The notes under the pieces are model-generated. The model did not search any database, was not told the DNA's origin, and saw only the letters and a program-made list of their open reading frames with translations. From Acidobacteriota bacterium (lineage in GTDB: Bacteria; Acidobacteriota; Vicinamibacteria; Fen-336), in NCBI GenBank assembly GCA_022340585.1, contig JAJDNS010000132.1, positions 1 to 64,000 on the forward strand: DNA of 64,000 nucleotides. Direction: 5' to 3'. The position numbers and the translations under genes were made by a program. This document shows, piece by piece, positions 9,261-17,927 of this stretch; within the stretch, counting starts at the first letter, position 1; each line of letters begins with the position of its first letter.

Positions 9261-10640
9261 CTAGCGCGACAGCGCCTTGATCCGGATCCGGCGGTACTCC
9301 ATCTGTCCCCGGTCGCCCTCGAGGCCGATGGGGCCCGACGCGGGCAGCTCCATCCCGACCTCGAGCACCTCGCCGTTGCAGATGGCCACGGCCTTGCCGT
9401 CCTTGACCGTCACCACGATCTCGTTCCAGTCCTGGGGCCGGTAGCGCTCGAGGTCGCGGTAGGGGCCGGCGAGGGCGTAGTCCCGGCACTGGAGCTGGGG
9501 ACCCCGGACGTAGATGCCGCTGTCGGCGTTGGGGGTGGCGCGGAACTCCAGCTTCAGGATGAAGTTCTCCGGGAACTCCCGGGTGGTCCAGAGCTGCTGG
9601 ATCTTCCGGTACTCGGGGGGCGTCGTCACCACGAGGCGCCCTCCGATGGCGGCGAACCGCCCGTCGGGTGACCGGGTCAGGCCGTCGAAGTCGACCCGCT
9701 CGGTGACGAAGGGCCAGTCGGCGGCGTCCGGGTCCGAGGCCTGCCAGCTCCGGGCCGCCTTCTTGTCCTCCTCCGAGGTGGGTCGGTAGCCCCAGCCCGT
9801 GAGGTCGTGGCCGTTGAAGAGACTCTGGAAGCCCTCCTCGGGCACGAACGGCTCGGACACTGAGAACCCGAGGGTCGCCAGGATGGGCCGCACCGCTGCC
9901 TCCCACTTGGCGTATCCCAGGTCGTTGGGGTGGAGCAGGTCGGGGAACTCCTCGGGCTTCGCGTTTCCGTCCTCGCCGGCGAACAGGGGCCAGGTCTCGA
10001 GGTAGGTGACTCGGGGGTCTCCCTTGACCGCGGCCAGGTAGAGGGCGTTGACCGCCTGGATCTGCTCCGGGGGACGGTTCTTCTCGGGCGAGCTGGGGAA
10101 CACCTGGCACAGCACGACGGGCATGCGCGGGTCGTGGGTCTCCAGCGCCTCCACGATGAGCTTCAGGTTGCCGGCGATGATCTCGGGGGTCGCGCCCTCG
10201 TCGAGGTCGTTCGTCCCGATGAGCAGGACGACGGCCGCCGGGTTCACGGCGAGCACGTCCTCCTCCAGTCGGATCAGGACCCCCCGCGTGGTGTCGCCGC
10301 TGATGCCCCGCCCCGCGACCCTCACCCCGGGAAACGCGGCGGCGAGGCGGCTCTCCCACCCCTGGGTGATGGAGTCGCCGAGGAACACCACTGCCCCCTG
10401 GTCCTCCTCGAGATGCTCGGCCCAGGCCGTGCGGCGCTCCAGCCACAGCTTCTCGAACCACTCGTAGCGTCGGATCGGGCCGGCCCCGGGCAAGCCCTCG
10501 TCGGTGGCGGGAATCGCGAGCGGGTGGTCGGCCGAAACGGCCGCCGGGGCGTTGCCGGCGGCGGAACCCGGAACGCCGAGGAGTACCAGCCCAGCCGAAA
10601 AGGAGAAGTACAGGATGCCCGACCGGGTGACGTGCAACAT
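9261..10640 (-). CDS. Exported SGNH hydrolase fused to a DUF1080 (3-keto-disaccharide hydrolase-like) domain
   Basis: A 459-aa protein with a signal peptide (hydrophobic stretch ILYFSFSAGLVLLGV, cleavage near AAG at about 29). Residues about 55-260 form an SGNH/GDSL esterase: block I FLGDSITQG with S90, GRGISGDTT, GTNDLDEG, and the C-terminal DLLHPNDLGY with Asp and His. From about 270 (EGFQSLFNGHDLTGWG) the DUF1080 domain begins, a concanavalin-like fold found in 3-keto-disaccharide hydrolases and glycan binders; it runs to the C-terminus (QMEYRRIRIK). ATG 10640 is chosen because it starts the signal peptide; the longer frame upstream has no coding look. Deacylation plus glycoside processing on one chain is inferred. 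Confidence 0.84.
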   Translation of the reverse strand: MLHVTRSGILYFSFSAGLVLLGVPGSAAGNAPAAVSADHPLAIPATDEGLPGAGPIRRYEWFEKLWLERRTAWAEHLEEDQGAVVFLGDSITQGWESRLAAAFPGVRVAGRGISGDTTRGVLIRLEEDVLAVNPAAVVLLIGTNDLDEGATPEIIAGNLKLIVEALETHDPRMPVVLCQVFPSSPEKNRPPEQIQAVNALYLAAVKGDPRVTYLETWPLFAGEDGNAKPEEFPDLLHPNDLGYAKWEAAVRPILATLGFSVSEPFVPEEGFQSLFNGHDLTGWGYRPTSEEDKKAARSWQASDPDAADWPFVTERVDFDGLTRSPDGRFAAIGGRLVVTTPPEYRKIQQLWTTREFPENFILKLEFRATPNADSGIYVRGPQLQCRDYALAGPYRDLERYRPQDWNEIVVTVKDGKAVAICNGEVLEVGMELPASGPIGLEGDRGQMEYRRIRIKALSR

Positions 10641-10711
10641 GCTCGTGCCCTCCACTCGGAGGTCGATGTTACACGAGCCCGTCCACACGAGCTCCCGCGT
10701 GCACTCCCGGC

Positions 10712-10717
10712 TACAAT
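10712..10717 (+). promoter_or_regulatory. Possible -10 box for the symporter gene
   Basis: TACAAT lies 80 nt upstream of the symporter ATG in the divergent spacer. No convincing -35 box is seen 16-18 nt before it. Confidence 0.25.
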
Positions 10718-10747
10718 GGCAACCACCTGCGAGCAAGACGGAGGCCC

Positions 10748-10795
10748 ATGCAGACCGCCCGCCACACCTCGAACTGCAGACCCGCGCCGGCATGA
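10748..10795 (+). other. Possible 15-codon leader ORF overlapping the symporter start
   Basis: ATG 10748 follows an ACGGAGG ribosome-site-like stretch and encodes MQTARHTSNCRPAPA. Its TGA overlaps the symporter ATG as ATGA. The symporter itself has no clear ribosome site, so translation through this leader could supply ribosomes. It may also be chance. Confidence 0.22.
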
Positions 10796-12348
10796 GCGGA
10801 CGAGACCGCTTCGGCTCGCGCCTCGGCATGATGCTGGTCATGCTGGGCATGGCGGTGGGCACCGGGAACATCTGGCGCTTCCCGCGCATCGCCGCCCAGA
10901 ACGGGGGCGGGGAGTTCCTGATCCCCTGGGTCACCTTCCTCTTCCTGTGGTCGATCCCGCTGCTGCTGGTGGAGTTCGGCCTCGGCCGCAAGGTGCGTTG
11001 TGGACCCATCGGCGCCTTCGCGCGGGTGATGGGACCGAGCTGGGCGTGGATGGGGGCCTTCGTGGCCTTCGTCGCGACCGCCATCCTCTTCTACTACTCG
11101 GTGGTGACGGGCTGGACCTTCCGGTACGTGCTCGCCTCCGTGACGGGTCAGCTGCCGGAGGCGCAGCCGGGGGCCTTCTGGGCCGAGTACACGAGCTCGT
11201 GGTGGCCGGTGGTCACCCACGGAGCAGCCATCGGCCTGGGCACCTTCGTCGTCGCGCGGGGCATCGGTGGCATCGAGCGCGTGGCCCGGGTGTTGATGCC
11301 GACGCTGATCCTGCTGGTAGTGGTTCTCGCGCTGCGCGCGGTGACCCTGCCCGGCGCCTCGGAGGGGCTCGCCTACCTCTTCGGGGTCGACTGGGGACAG
11401 CTGGCGAACGCCCGGCTCTGGATCGAGGCCCTGACCCAGAACGCCTGGGACACCGGCGCCGGCTGGGGGCTGGCCCTCTGCTACGCCGCCTACCTGCGCG
11501 AGGGCGAGGACACCGCGCTCAACGCCGTCCTCCTGCCGGTGGCCAACAACGCGATCTCACTCCTGGCCGGGGTGATGGTGCTGTGCACGGTCTTCTCGGT
11601 CGTCCCGAGCCTCGTCGCCGGCGTGGCCTCGAGCCCCGAGGCCCTGGCCGGCTTCCCCACGCTGGCCGCGGCGGTCGAGGGAGGAGAGACCCTCACCCCC
11701 GCGCTCCTGGAGAGGACGATCTTTGGCGCCAGCAACGAAGGCCTGACCTTCATCTGGATCCCGCAGCTCATGGGGACGCTTCCCTTCGGGCGCGTGATCA
11801 TGCTCCTGTTCTTCACCGCGCTGGCCCTGGCGGCCATGACGAGCCTGGTGGCGATGGTGGAGCTGGCCACGCGGGTGCTGGTGGACGCCGGCGTCGAACG
11901 GACACGGGCGGTGCGCTTCGTTGGCGTCGGGGCCTTCCTCATGGGGATACCCTCGGCCCTGTCTCTGCGGGTGCTCAAGAACCAGGACTGGGTGTGGGGC
12001 GTGGCCCTGATTCTCAGCGGCCTGTTCTTCGCGGTGGCGATCATCCGCTACGGCGTCCAGCGTTTCCGCGAGGAGCAGATCAACCACCCGGACTCCGACA
12101 TCCGCATCGGGCGATGGTGGGACGTCGTGATCGGGGTGCTGGTCCCCGTCGAAGCCGTGATCCTGCTGGCCTGGTGGCTCTACCAGGCGTGGTCGTGGGA
12201 CCCGGAGGGGTGGCTCACGCCGTTCGCCCAGGAGAACGTGGGCACCGTCCTCGTCCAGTTCGCAGTGGTGCTCGCCGCCCTCATCGCCGCGAACCGCTGG
12301 ATGACCCGGCGCACCCTCCCCCACGTCGACGCCGGGACATCCGACTGA
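10792..12348 (+). CDS. Neurotransmitter:sodium symporter (SNF/NSS) family transporter
   Basis: A 518-aa polytopic inner-membrane protein with about 12 hydrophobic helices. The family signature is at the N-terminus: GMAVGTGNIWRFPRIAAQNG and GGEFLIPW, the unwound TM1 that binds Na+ and substrate in LeuT. TM6 region FIWIPQLMGTLPFGRVIM and later helices are intact. It would import an amino acid or related amine with Na+. ATG 10792 gives the natural NSS N-terminus. It is divergent from the SGNH-DUF1080 gene and convergent with the homoserine acyltransferase gene (10 nt between stops). Substrate is not predictable from the sequence alone. Confidence 0.88.
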   Translation: MSGRDRFGSRLGMMLVMLGMAVGTGNIWRFPRIAAQNGGGEFLIPWVTFLFLWSIPLLLVEFGLGRKVRCGPIGAFARVMGPSWAWMGAFVAFVATAILFYYSVVTGWTFRYVLASVTGQLPEAQPGAFWAEYTSSWWPVVTHGAAIGLGTFVVARGIGGIERVARVLMPTLILLVVVLALRAVTLPGASEGLAYLFGVDWGQLANARLWIEALTQNAWDTGAGWGLALCYAAYLREGEDTALNAVLLPVANNAISLLAGVMVLCTVFSVVPSLVAGVASSPEALAGFPTLAAAVEGGETLTPALLERTIFGASNEGLTFIWIPQLMGTLPFGRVIMLLFFTALALAAMTSLVAMVELATRVLVDAGVERTRAVRFVGVGAFLMGIPSALSLRVLKNQDWVWGVALILSGLFFAVAIIRYGVQRFREEQINHPDSDIRIGRWWDVVIGVLVPVEAVILLAWWLYQAWSWDPEGWLTPFAQENVGTVLVQFAVVLAALIAANRWMTRRTLPHVDAGTSD

Positions 12349-12358
12349 TCATGCGCGG

Positions 12359-13300
12359 CTAGCCCGTCGCCCCGGGGCCGGCGGCCGGGATCTGCTGCAG
12401 GTCGAAGGGCGTCTGCTGGTAGACGTAGTAGTTGAGCCAGTTGGAGTAGAGCAGGCTCGCGTGCCCCCGCCAGCGGACGACGGGCTCCTTCGTCGGGTCG
12501 TCGTCGGGGAAGTAGTTCTTCGGAACGCCGATGGGCAGGCCCTTCCGAACGTCCCGGACGTACTCGCCCTCGAGGGTGAGCGGGTCGTACTCGGAGTGGC
12601 CAGTGACGAAGATGTGGCGGCGGTCGGCCGAGAGTACGATGTAGACGCCCGCCTCGTCGGACTCGGCGAGCAGGACCAGCTCGGGCACGGCGAGGATGTC
12701 CTCCTTCCGTACCTCGGTGTGGCGGGAGTGCGGCGCGTAGAAGACGTCGTCGAAGCCTCGCGTCAGACGCTCGAACGGCACGTGCAGGCGGTGCGGAAAG
12801 ACCCCGAACATCTTCTCGGGCAGCGGGTACTTGGGGACTCCGTAGTAGTGGAACAGCCCCGCCTGCGCTCCCCAGCAGATGTAGAAGGTGGAGTAGACGT
12901 GGGTCCGGGCCCAGTCCATGACCCGGACCAGCTCCGGCCAGTAGTCCACCTCCTCGAACGGCAGCTGCTCCACCGGGGCCCCGGTGATGATGAGGCCGTC
13001 GAAGTTCTGGTCCTCGACATCCGAGAACGCCGAGTAGTGCTCGAGCAGGTGCTCCGACGGCGTGTTCTTCGACTCGTGGGACTCCATGCGGAGAAGCTCG
13101 ATCTCGACCTGCAGGGGCGAGTTGCCCAGGAGCCGCAGGAGCTGGGTCTCGGTCACGATCTTCGTGGGCATCACGTTGAGGATGGCGAGTCGAAGCGGGC
13201 GGATGTCCTGGTGGACGGCCCGGTTCTCCCCCATCACGAAGATGTTCTCGCTCTCGAGGATGCCCATGGCGGGCAACGTGTCCGGGATCTTGACGGGCAT
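12359..13300 (-). CDS. metAA: Homoserine O-acetyltransferase of the MetA type
   Basis: A 313-aa MetA-family enzyme that acylates homoserine in methionine synthesis. Numbering aligns exactly with the E. coli enzyme: K47, catalytic C142 (ICWGAQAG), H235 and E237 (TGHSEYD). At the residue that decides the acyl donor, position 111, it has Glu ([10 protein letters not shown]) as in acetyl-CoA-using Bacillus cereus MetA, not the Gly of succinyl-CoA-using E. coli MetA. Acetyl-CoA is therefore the predicted donor. ATG 13300 is preceded by AGGAG at a suitable distance. The longer frame upstream lacks family similarity. No SAM riboswitch could be recognised in the roughly 190-nt leader region. Confidence 0.93.
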   Translation of the reverse strand: MPVKIPDTLPAMGILESENIFVMGENRAVHQDIRPLRLAILNVMPTKIVTETQLLRLLGNSPLQVEIELLRMESHESKNTPSEHLLEHYSAFSDVEDQNFDGLIITGAPVEQLPFEEVDYWPELVRVMDWARTHVYSTFYICWGAQAGLFHYYGVPKYPLPEKMFGVFPHRLHVPFERLTRGFDDVFYAPHSRHTEVRKEDILAVPELVLLAESDEAGVYIVLSADRRHIFVTGHSEYDPLTLEGEYVRDVRKGLPIGVPKNYFPDDDPTKEPVVRWRGHASLLYSNWLNYYVYQQTPFDLQQIPAAGPGATG

Positions 13301-13395
13301 GGGGAGCTCCTGACTCCTCCGGGGAGCCACCGGGCGGGGGCGGAACCCATCGGAAAACCTCAACTTACGCCGCTGCCCGTCCCGGCGTCAATCGA

Positions 13396-13430
13396 CCGGG
13401 GAGATTCCCCGGCCCGTCTTGGCGGGTTTT
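13396..13430 (+). promoter_or_regulatory. Two adjacent hairpins, the second followed by TTTT, in the metAA/osmC divergent spacer
   Basis: CCGGGGA-GAT-TCCCCGG (13396-13412) is a perfect 7-bp stem. It is followed at once by CCCG-TCTTGG-CGGG-TTTT (13413-13430), a short terminator-like hairpin. They lie upstream of both divergent genes, so an attenuator or leader terminator for osmC is possible, but there is no direct support. Confidence 0.28.
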
Positions 13431-13495
13431 CCCCGCGTTCGCGTGAAGAAGGGGTGAAGACAGGCGAACCGAACAAAATGCCAGGAGGAAGAGCC

Positions 13496-14080
13496 ATGAC
13501 GACGCAGACAGCCGAAAAGAAGCGAGAGAAGGTTCCCATGAACGGGGTGGACACCCCCACGCTGTTCGCCACCATCAACGCGGTCAAGGAGCAGCCGGAG
13601 CTTGCCAAGGCCCAGTTCCGGGCCAGCAGCCGGTGGGTGGCCGGGACGCACAGCCGCAGCAAGGTCGAGTCGTTCACCGCGGCCGGCGGTACCCACACCC
13701 ACGAGGGCGACTACGCCTTCGACGCCGACCACCCCAAGGTGCTCACCGGCACCGGCAAGGGCGCGACCCCGGTCGAGTTCCTCCTCCACGGCCTCGCCGG
13801 CTGCCTCACCGCCGGCATCGCCAACATCGCCGCCGCCCGCGGCGTGAAGCTCACCGAGGTGGAGTCCACGGTCGAGGGCGACATGGACATGCTCGGCATC
13901 CTCGGGCTTTCGGACGAGGTCCGGAACGGCTACCAGAAGATCCGGATCAACTTCAAGATCAAGGGCGACGCCCCCCCCGAGAAGCTCCAGGAGATCGTCG
14001 CGCAGTCGCGCAACCGGTCCGCGGTGTACGACGTCATCACCCAGGGCACCCCCGTCGAGATCAATGTGGAGGCGGCCTGA
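13496..14080 (+). CDS. OsmC family protein with a single conserved cysteine
   Basis: A 194-aa OsmC/Ohr-fold protein. The peroxidatic-type Cys is C103 in EFLLHGLAGCLTAG, with the usual Glu (E94) nearby. The second, resolving Cys of OsmC/Ohr is absent: the matching C-terminal helix reads QSRNRSAVYDVI. It therefore probably needs an external thiol or has a different thiol-binding role. ATG 13496 has AGGAGG 7 nt upstream and is the clear start. The FAD monooxygenase gene follows 73 nt later in the same direction. Confidence 0.85.
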   Translation: MTTQTAEKKREKVPMNGVDTPTLFATINAVKEQPELAKAQFRASSRWVAGTHSRSKVESFTAAGGTHTHEGDYAFDADHPKVLTGTGKGATPVEFLLHGLAGCLTAGIANIAAARGVKLTEVESTVEGDMDMLGILGLSDEVRNGYQKIRINFKIKGDAPPEKLQEIVAQSRNRSAVYDVITQGTPVEINVEAA

Positions 14081-14153
14081 GGGCAACCGGTACGGGCCGG
14101 CCGCGCCCGATCTGTCGGGCCGGCCGGCCGCCCCGGGCATGAGGAGAAGAACG

Positions 14154-15404
14154 ATGAGACGCTCGGAGACGGTGGTCATCGGCGGCGGACAGGCGGGACT
14201 GGCCATGAGCCGGTGCCTGACCGAGCGCGCCGTCGACCACGTAGTCCTGGAGAGGGGTCGGGTGGCCGAGCGGTGGCGCTCCGAGCGATGGGACTCGCTT
14301 CGACTTCTCACCCCGAGATGGCAGAGCCGTCTGCCGGGCCAGCGGTACCAGGGTCCGGAGCCCAACGGCTACATGACCATGCCCGAGGTGATCGACTACC
14401 TCGATGGCTACGCCCGCTCGATCGGCGCGCCGGTGGAGACGGGCACGACGGTCGTTGCCGTGGAGCCGGCCTCCTCGGGCTACCGCGTGCGCACCGACCG
14501 GGGTGACTGGGAGGCCGACAACGTCGTCCTCGCCACGGGCTACTGCGACGTCCCCCACGTCCCCGAGATGGCGGGCGGACTCCCCGCGGACGTGGTCCAG
14601 GTGGTCCCCAGCCGCTACCGGAACCCCGCTCAGCTCCCCGAGGGCGGCGTGCTCGTAGTGGGGGCCTCGTCCACCGGGATCCAGCTGGCCGACGAGATCC
14701 ACACCTCTGGTCGCCCGGTGACCCTGGCCGTGGGCCGCCACACGCGGATGCCCCGGAGCTACCGGGGCAAGGATATCTTGTGGTGGCTGGACACCATGGG
14801 AGTCCTCGACCAGGCGGCGGCCGACGTCTACGACATCGAGGTCTCGCGCCGCCAGCCGTCGCTCCAGCTGGTGGGACGGCCCGACCACAGCACCCTCGAC
14901 CTGCCGCTCCTGCAGGACCGTGGCGTCCGCCTCGCCGGGCGCGCGGTGGAGGTGGACGGAGCGCGGGTTGCCTTCGCCGACGATCTCATCGTCCAGACCG
15001 TGGCCGCCGACACGCGTCTCGCTCGGCTCATCCAGCGAATCGACGAGCACGTGGCGCGCGCCGGTCTCGCCGGGGAGGTGGGCGCGGCCGAGCCCTTCGT
15101 GCCCTTCCACTGGCCCGCGCAGGGGCCGAGCACAATCGACCTGAGGCAGGAGGGCATCCGGACCGTCCTCTGGGCCACCGGGTTCCGCCGGACCTACCCG
15201 TGGCTCAAGGTCCCGGTCCTCGACGACCGCGGGGAGATCCGTCACCAGGGCGGCATCACCCCCGCCCCCGGCCTGTACGTGATGGGCCACTACTTCCTGC
15301 GCCGTCGGAAGTCGAGCTTCATCGACGGGGTGGGTGACGACGCCCGGGATCTGGCGGAGCACATCGCCCGCCGCCGGCCCCGCCCCGAGCGCACGGCGGC
15401 CTGA
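14154..15404 (+). CDS. Flavin-containing monooxygenase-like NAD(P)/FAD oxidoreductase
   Basis: A 416-aa two-dinucleotide-binding flavoprotein. The FAD motif VVIGGGQAG is at residues 5-13; RWDSLRLLTP and MTMPEVIDYL are typical of FMO/CzcO-type enzymes. The NADPH motif appears as VLVVGASSTGIQLADE in the middle. ATGFRRTYPWL and the C-terminal YVMGHYFLRRRKSSFI close the FAD site. The second start of a pair (ATG 14139 and 14154) is preferred because GAGGAGAAG is correctly spaced. Probable role is oxygenation of a small nucleophile or ketone; the substrate is unknown. The next FAD protein starts 16 nt after the stop, so the two form an operon. Confidence 0.82.
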   Translation: MRRSETVVIGGGQAGLAMSRCLTERAVDHVVLERGRVAERWRSERWDSLRLLTPRWQSRLPGQRYQGPEPNGYMTMPEVIDYLDGYARSIGAPVETGTTVVAVEPASSGYRVRTDRGDWEADNVVLATGYCDVPHVPEMAGGLPADVVQVVPSRYRNPAQLPEGGVLVVGASSTGIQLADEIHTSGRPVTLAVGRHTRMPRSYRGKDILWWLDTMGVLDQAAADVYDIEVSRRQPSLQLVGRPDHSTLDLPLLQDRGVRLAGRAVEVDGARVAFADDLIVQTVAADTRLARLIQRIDEHVARAGLAGEVGAAEPFVPFHWPAQGPSTIDLRQEGIRTVLWATGFRRTYPWLKVPVLDDRGEIRHQGGITPAPGLYVMGHYFLRRRKSSFIDGVGDDARDLAEHIARRRPRPERTAA

Positions 15405-15420
15405 GGCAAAGGAGGGAGCC

Positions 15421-16608
15421 ATGGAGGAACAGAATTCTCGGCAAGCCCGTTACGACGCGGTCGTGGTCGGAGCCCGGTGTGCCGGAGCCGCCACCGCCCT
15501 CCTCCTCGCCCGCGAGGGGCTCCGGGTGCTCGTGGTGGACCGGGGCCGCTACGGCGCCGACACCCTGTCCACCCACGCCCTCATGCGGGGCGCGGTTGTT
15601 CAGCTCCACCGGTGGGGTGTGCTCGAGGCGATCGAGGCGGCGGGGACCCCGGTCGTCCGCACGACCTCGTTCCACTACGCCGACGAGGTCATCCGGATCC
15701 CGATCAAGCCTCGGGACGGCATCCCGGGGCTGTACGCTCCCCGGAGGACCGTGATCGACCGGGCGCTCGTGGACGCAGCACGGGACGCGGGAGCGGAATT
15801 TGCCTACGGCGTCCGTCTCGTCAACCTGGCCCGCTCTTCCGACGGCCGCGTGGGCGGCGTCGTCATCGAGGACGCCGAGGGACGCCTGAAGAGCGTGGGC
15901 GCGAGGATCGTCGTGGGCGCCGATGGCCTGCGGTCGACGGTGGCCGGCCTCGTGGGGGCAGACCCCTACCGGACCGGCCGGCACGCCACCAGTGTCGTCT
16001 TCGGCTACTTCTCCGGGCTCGACGACGACGGCTACCACTGGTACTACCGCCCCGGAGTGAGCGCCGGAGTGATCCCGACCAACGACGGGCTGACCTGCGT
16101 GTTCGCCTCGGTCCCCGACCGGCGCTTTCACGACGAGATCCGTCACGACCCCGGCGCCGGCTTCGCCCGGGTGCTGTCCGAGTGCTCCCCGGAGCTGGCG
16201 CGCTACGTGGCGAGCGGGCAGAGGTCGGGGAACCTCCGCGGCTTCCCGGGCCAGACCGGCTTCCTCCGGCAGCCCTGGGGGCAGGGCTGGGCCCTCGTGG
16301 GCGACGCCGCCTACTTCAAGGACCCGCTCACCGCCCACGGCATCACCGATGCCCTGCGCGACGCGGAGCTGCTCGCCCGCGCGGTGCTCGATGGATCCGA
16401 TGCGGGGCTGGCCGGCTACCAGGAGGCCCGGGACGCGATGGCCCTCGGCCTGTTCGAGGTGACGGACGAGATCGCCTCCTTCGACTGGGATCTCCCGCAG
16501 ATCAAGGAGATGCACCTGCGCCTCAGCGAGGAGATGAAGGACGAGGTGGCAGCGATGGCCGAGTGGCGCCGGGAAGCGGAGAGTGTGGCGGTCGGCCGCA
16601 CGGCATAG
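15421..16608 (+). CDS. FAD-dependent oxidoreductase of the PHBH/geranylgeranyl-reductase-like fold
   Basis: A 395-aa flavoprotein with the FAD-binding GxGxxG variant VVVGARCAGAATA at residues 14-26, the ribose-binding Asp in VLVVDRGRYG, and the conserved WALVGDAAYFKDPLTAHGI near residue 295, which contacts FAD in the p-hydroxybenzoate hydroxylase group. ATG 15421 has AAAGGAGGG just upstream. It may be a monooxygenase or a prenyl reductase. It is co-directional and close to the FMO-like gene. Confidence 0.82.
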   Translation: MEEQNSRQARYDAVVVGARCAGAATALLLAREGLRVLVVDRGRYGADTLSTHALMRGAVVQLHRWGVLEAIEAAGTPVVRTTSFHYADEVIRIPIKPRDGIPGLYAPRRTVIDRALVDAARDAGAEFAYGVRLVNLARSSDGRVGGVVIEDAEGRLKSVGARIVVGADGLRSTVAGLVGADPYRTGRHATSVVFGYFSGLDDDGYHWYYRPGVSAGVIPTNDGLTCVFASVPDRRFHDEIRHDPGAGFARVLSECSPELARYVASGQRSGNLRGFPGQTGFLRQPWGQGWALVGDAAYFKDPLTAHGITDALRDAELLARAVLDGSDAGLAGYQEARDAMALGLFEVTDEIASFDWDLPQIKEMHLRLSEEMKDEVAAMAEWRREAESVAVGRTA

Positions 16609-16638
16609 AGTGCGAGCAACCTGGAGCTGCGGCAGCGC

Positions 16639-16746
16639 TGGGGTCAGGTCTGTTGAGAAGAATGACGCAAGGTGCGGAAGGGACGGGCACGGTGAAGATG
16701 GCGCGTATCGGGGAGTGGGGTGGGGTGAGCTCACGACCTGACCCCA
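16639..16746. mobile_element. 108-bp inverted-repeat mini-element (MITE/REP-like)
   Basis: The element is bounded by perfect 12-bp inverted repeats: TGGGGTCAGGTC at 16639-16650 and GACCTGACCCCA at 16735-16746. It fills most of the spacer before the MaoC gene and has no open reading frame of note. From memory, TGGGGTCAGGTC termini recur beside REP-associated tyrosine transposases in many genomes; that link is inferred. No target-site duplication is obvious. Confidence 0.55.
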
Positions 16747-16790
16747 TCGGGGCTCCCCACGACGTCCTTTGAGCTCGAAGGAGGCAGGCG

Positions 16791-17231
16791 ATGGGTGAGG
16801 AAGCGTCGGCGTGGCCGGGGGGGATGCCGCGGGTCGGGGAGAAGGCCCAGCGGTCGCGGCGGATCGAGCCCGAATACATCCAGCTCTTTACCGATATCAG
16901 CGGCGACCGGAACCCGCTCCACTACGACGAGAAGGCCGCCGCCGCCTCTCGCTTCGGTGAGATCGTGGTGCAGGGCGGCGTCACCAGCGCGATCCTCAAC
17001 GCGGTCGTGGCCGAGGACCTGCCGGGCCCGGGCACGGTCTTCCTCCACGTGGACTGGAAGTTCACGGCCCCGGTCCGGCCCGGCGACACCATCACCGGGG
17101 CGGTCGAGGTGCTCGAGGTCCGTGAGGACAAGCCGATCACGAGGCTCGCGACGACCGTCACCCGGCAGGACGACGTGGTCGTTCTGGAGGGCACGGCCGC
17201 CTGCTACACGATGGCCCTTGCCGGGCCTTGA
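16791..17231 (+). CDS. MaoC-like (R)-hydratase domain protein
   Basis: A 146-aa single hot-dog-fold protein. It carries the complete hydratase-2 signature SGDRNPLHYD with D39, N41 and H44, the catalytic Asp and His that add water to an enoyl-CoA. It would make an (R)-3-hydroxyacyl-CoA. GTG/ATG choices are clear: ATG 16791 has AAGGAGG 7 nt upstream. It follows the mini-element, so it may have its own promoter. Confidence 0.86.
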   Translation: MGEEASAWPGGMPRVGEKAQRSRRIEPEYIQLFTDISGDRNPLHYDEKAAAASRFGEIVVQGGVTSAILNAVVAEDLPGPGTVFLHVDWKFTAPVRPGDTITGAVEVLEVREDKPITRLATTVTRQDDVVVLEGTAACYTMALAGP

Positions 17232-17342
17232 GCGCGGTGCTACCTTCGTCCCCAGGGCTCCCGGCAGGCAACCGTGGCGGCAACGGAGCGCGCACCGCGC
17301 GGCCGAGGTCGCCGATTCCATGCTCGGGGGCGAAGGGGCACG

Positions 17343-17924
17343 ATGGCAACGGGCGAGGTCACCCAGCTTCTCCGGGCCTACGACGGGGGCGACCGCTCCG
17401 CCTTCGACCGTCTCGTCCCCATCGTCTACGACGAGCTGCGCCGCCTGGCCCGACGGCAGCTGTACCGTGGACCCCGGGGGGGCCAGACGCTCAACACGAC
17501 CGGCCTCGTCCACGAGGCGTATCTGAAGCTCGCGGGCGCCTCGGGTTTGCAGCTGCGCGACCGCGGCCACCTGATGGCGGTGACCGCCTGTGCCATGCGC
17601 CAGGTGATGGTCAGCCGGGCCCGTGCGCGAATGGCCGACAAGCGGGGAGGAGGCGTGGTGCCCGCCGAGCTCGAGGAGGGACGGGTGGGCGTCGAGCCGG
17701 CCGCCGAGTGGCTGCTGGACCTCGACCGGGCGTTGGCCGGCCTCCGGGAGCACGACGAGCGCCTGGCCCAGGTCTTCGAGTGCCGCTACTTCGCGGGATT
17801 GAGCGAAGAGGAGACGGCGGAGGCCCTCGGCATCTCGCTCCGCACGGGCCAGCGCTCCTGGATGCGAGCCCGGGCCTGGCTTCGTGACGCCCTCCAGAGT
17901 CGGACGCGGCATCCCGAGGCCTGA
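17343..17924 (+). CDS. ECF-type RNA polymerase sigma factor (sigma70_ECF family)
   Basis: A 193-aa sigma factor. Region 2 is at about residues 10-80 (AFDRLVPIVYDELRRLARRQ, then LVHEAYLKL), and region 4 at about 130-185 (CRYFAGLSEEETAEALGIS). This subfamily is typical of Planctomycetes and Acidobacteria and is often next to a Ser/Thr kinase, as here. The kinase starts 3 nt after its stop. ATG 17343 is used; the longer frame upstream is not sigma-like. It may be controlled by the kinase rather than by an anti-sigma factor. Confidence 0.88.
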   Translation: MATGEVTQLLRAYDGGDRSAFDRLVPIVYDELRRLARRQLYRGPRGGQTLNTTGLVHEAYLKLAGASGLQLRDRGHLMAVTACAMRQVMVSRARARMADKRGGGVVPAELEEGRVGVEPAAEWLLDLDRALAGLREHDERLAQVFECRYFAGLSEEETAEALGISLRTGQRSWMRARAWLRDALQSRTRHPEA

Positions 17925-17927
17925 AGC

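Noticed and set aside
13301..13495. SAM riboswitch upstream of the methionine gene
   Set aside because: Looked for SAM-I/SAM-II type conserved blocks on the minus strand and found none; only unrelated hairpins are present.
17274..17342. Longer N-terminus for the sigma factor
   Set aside because: The added residues are Arg-rich and not sigma-like; ATG 17343 gives the normal family start.
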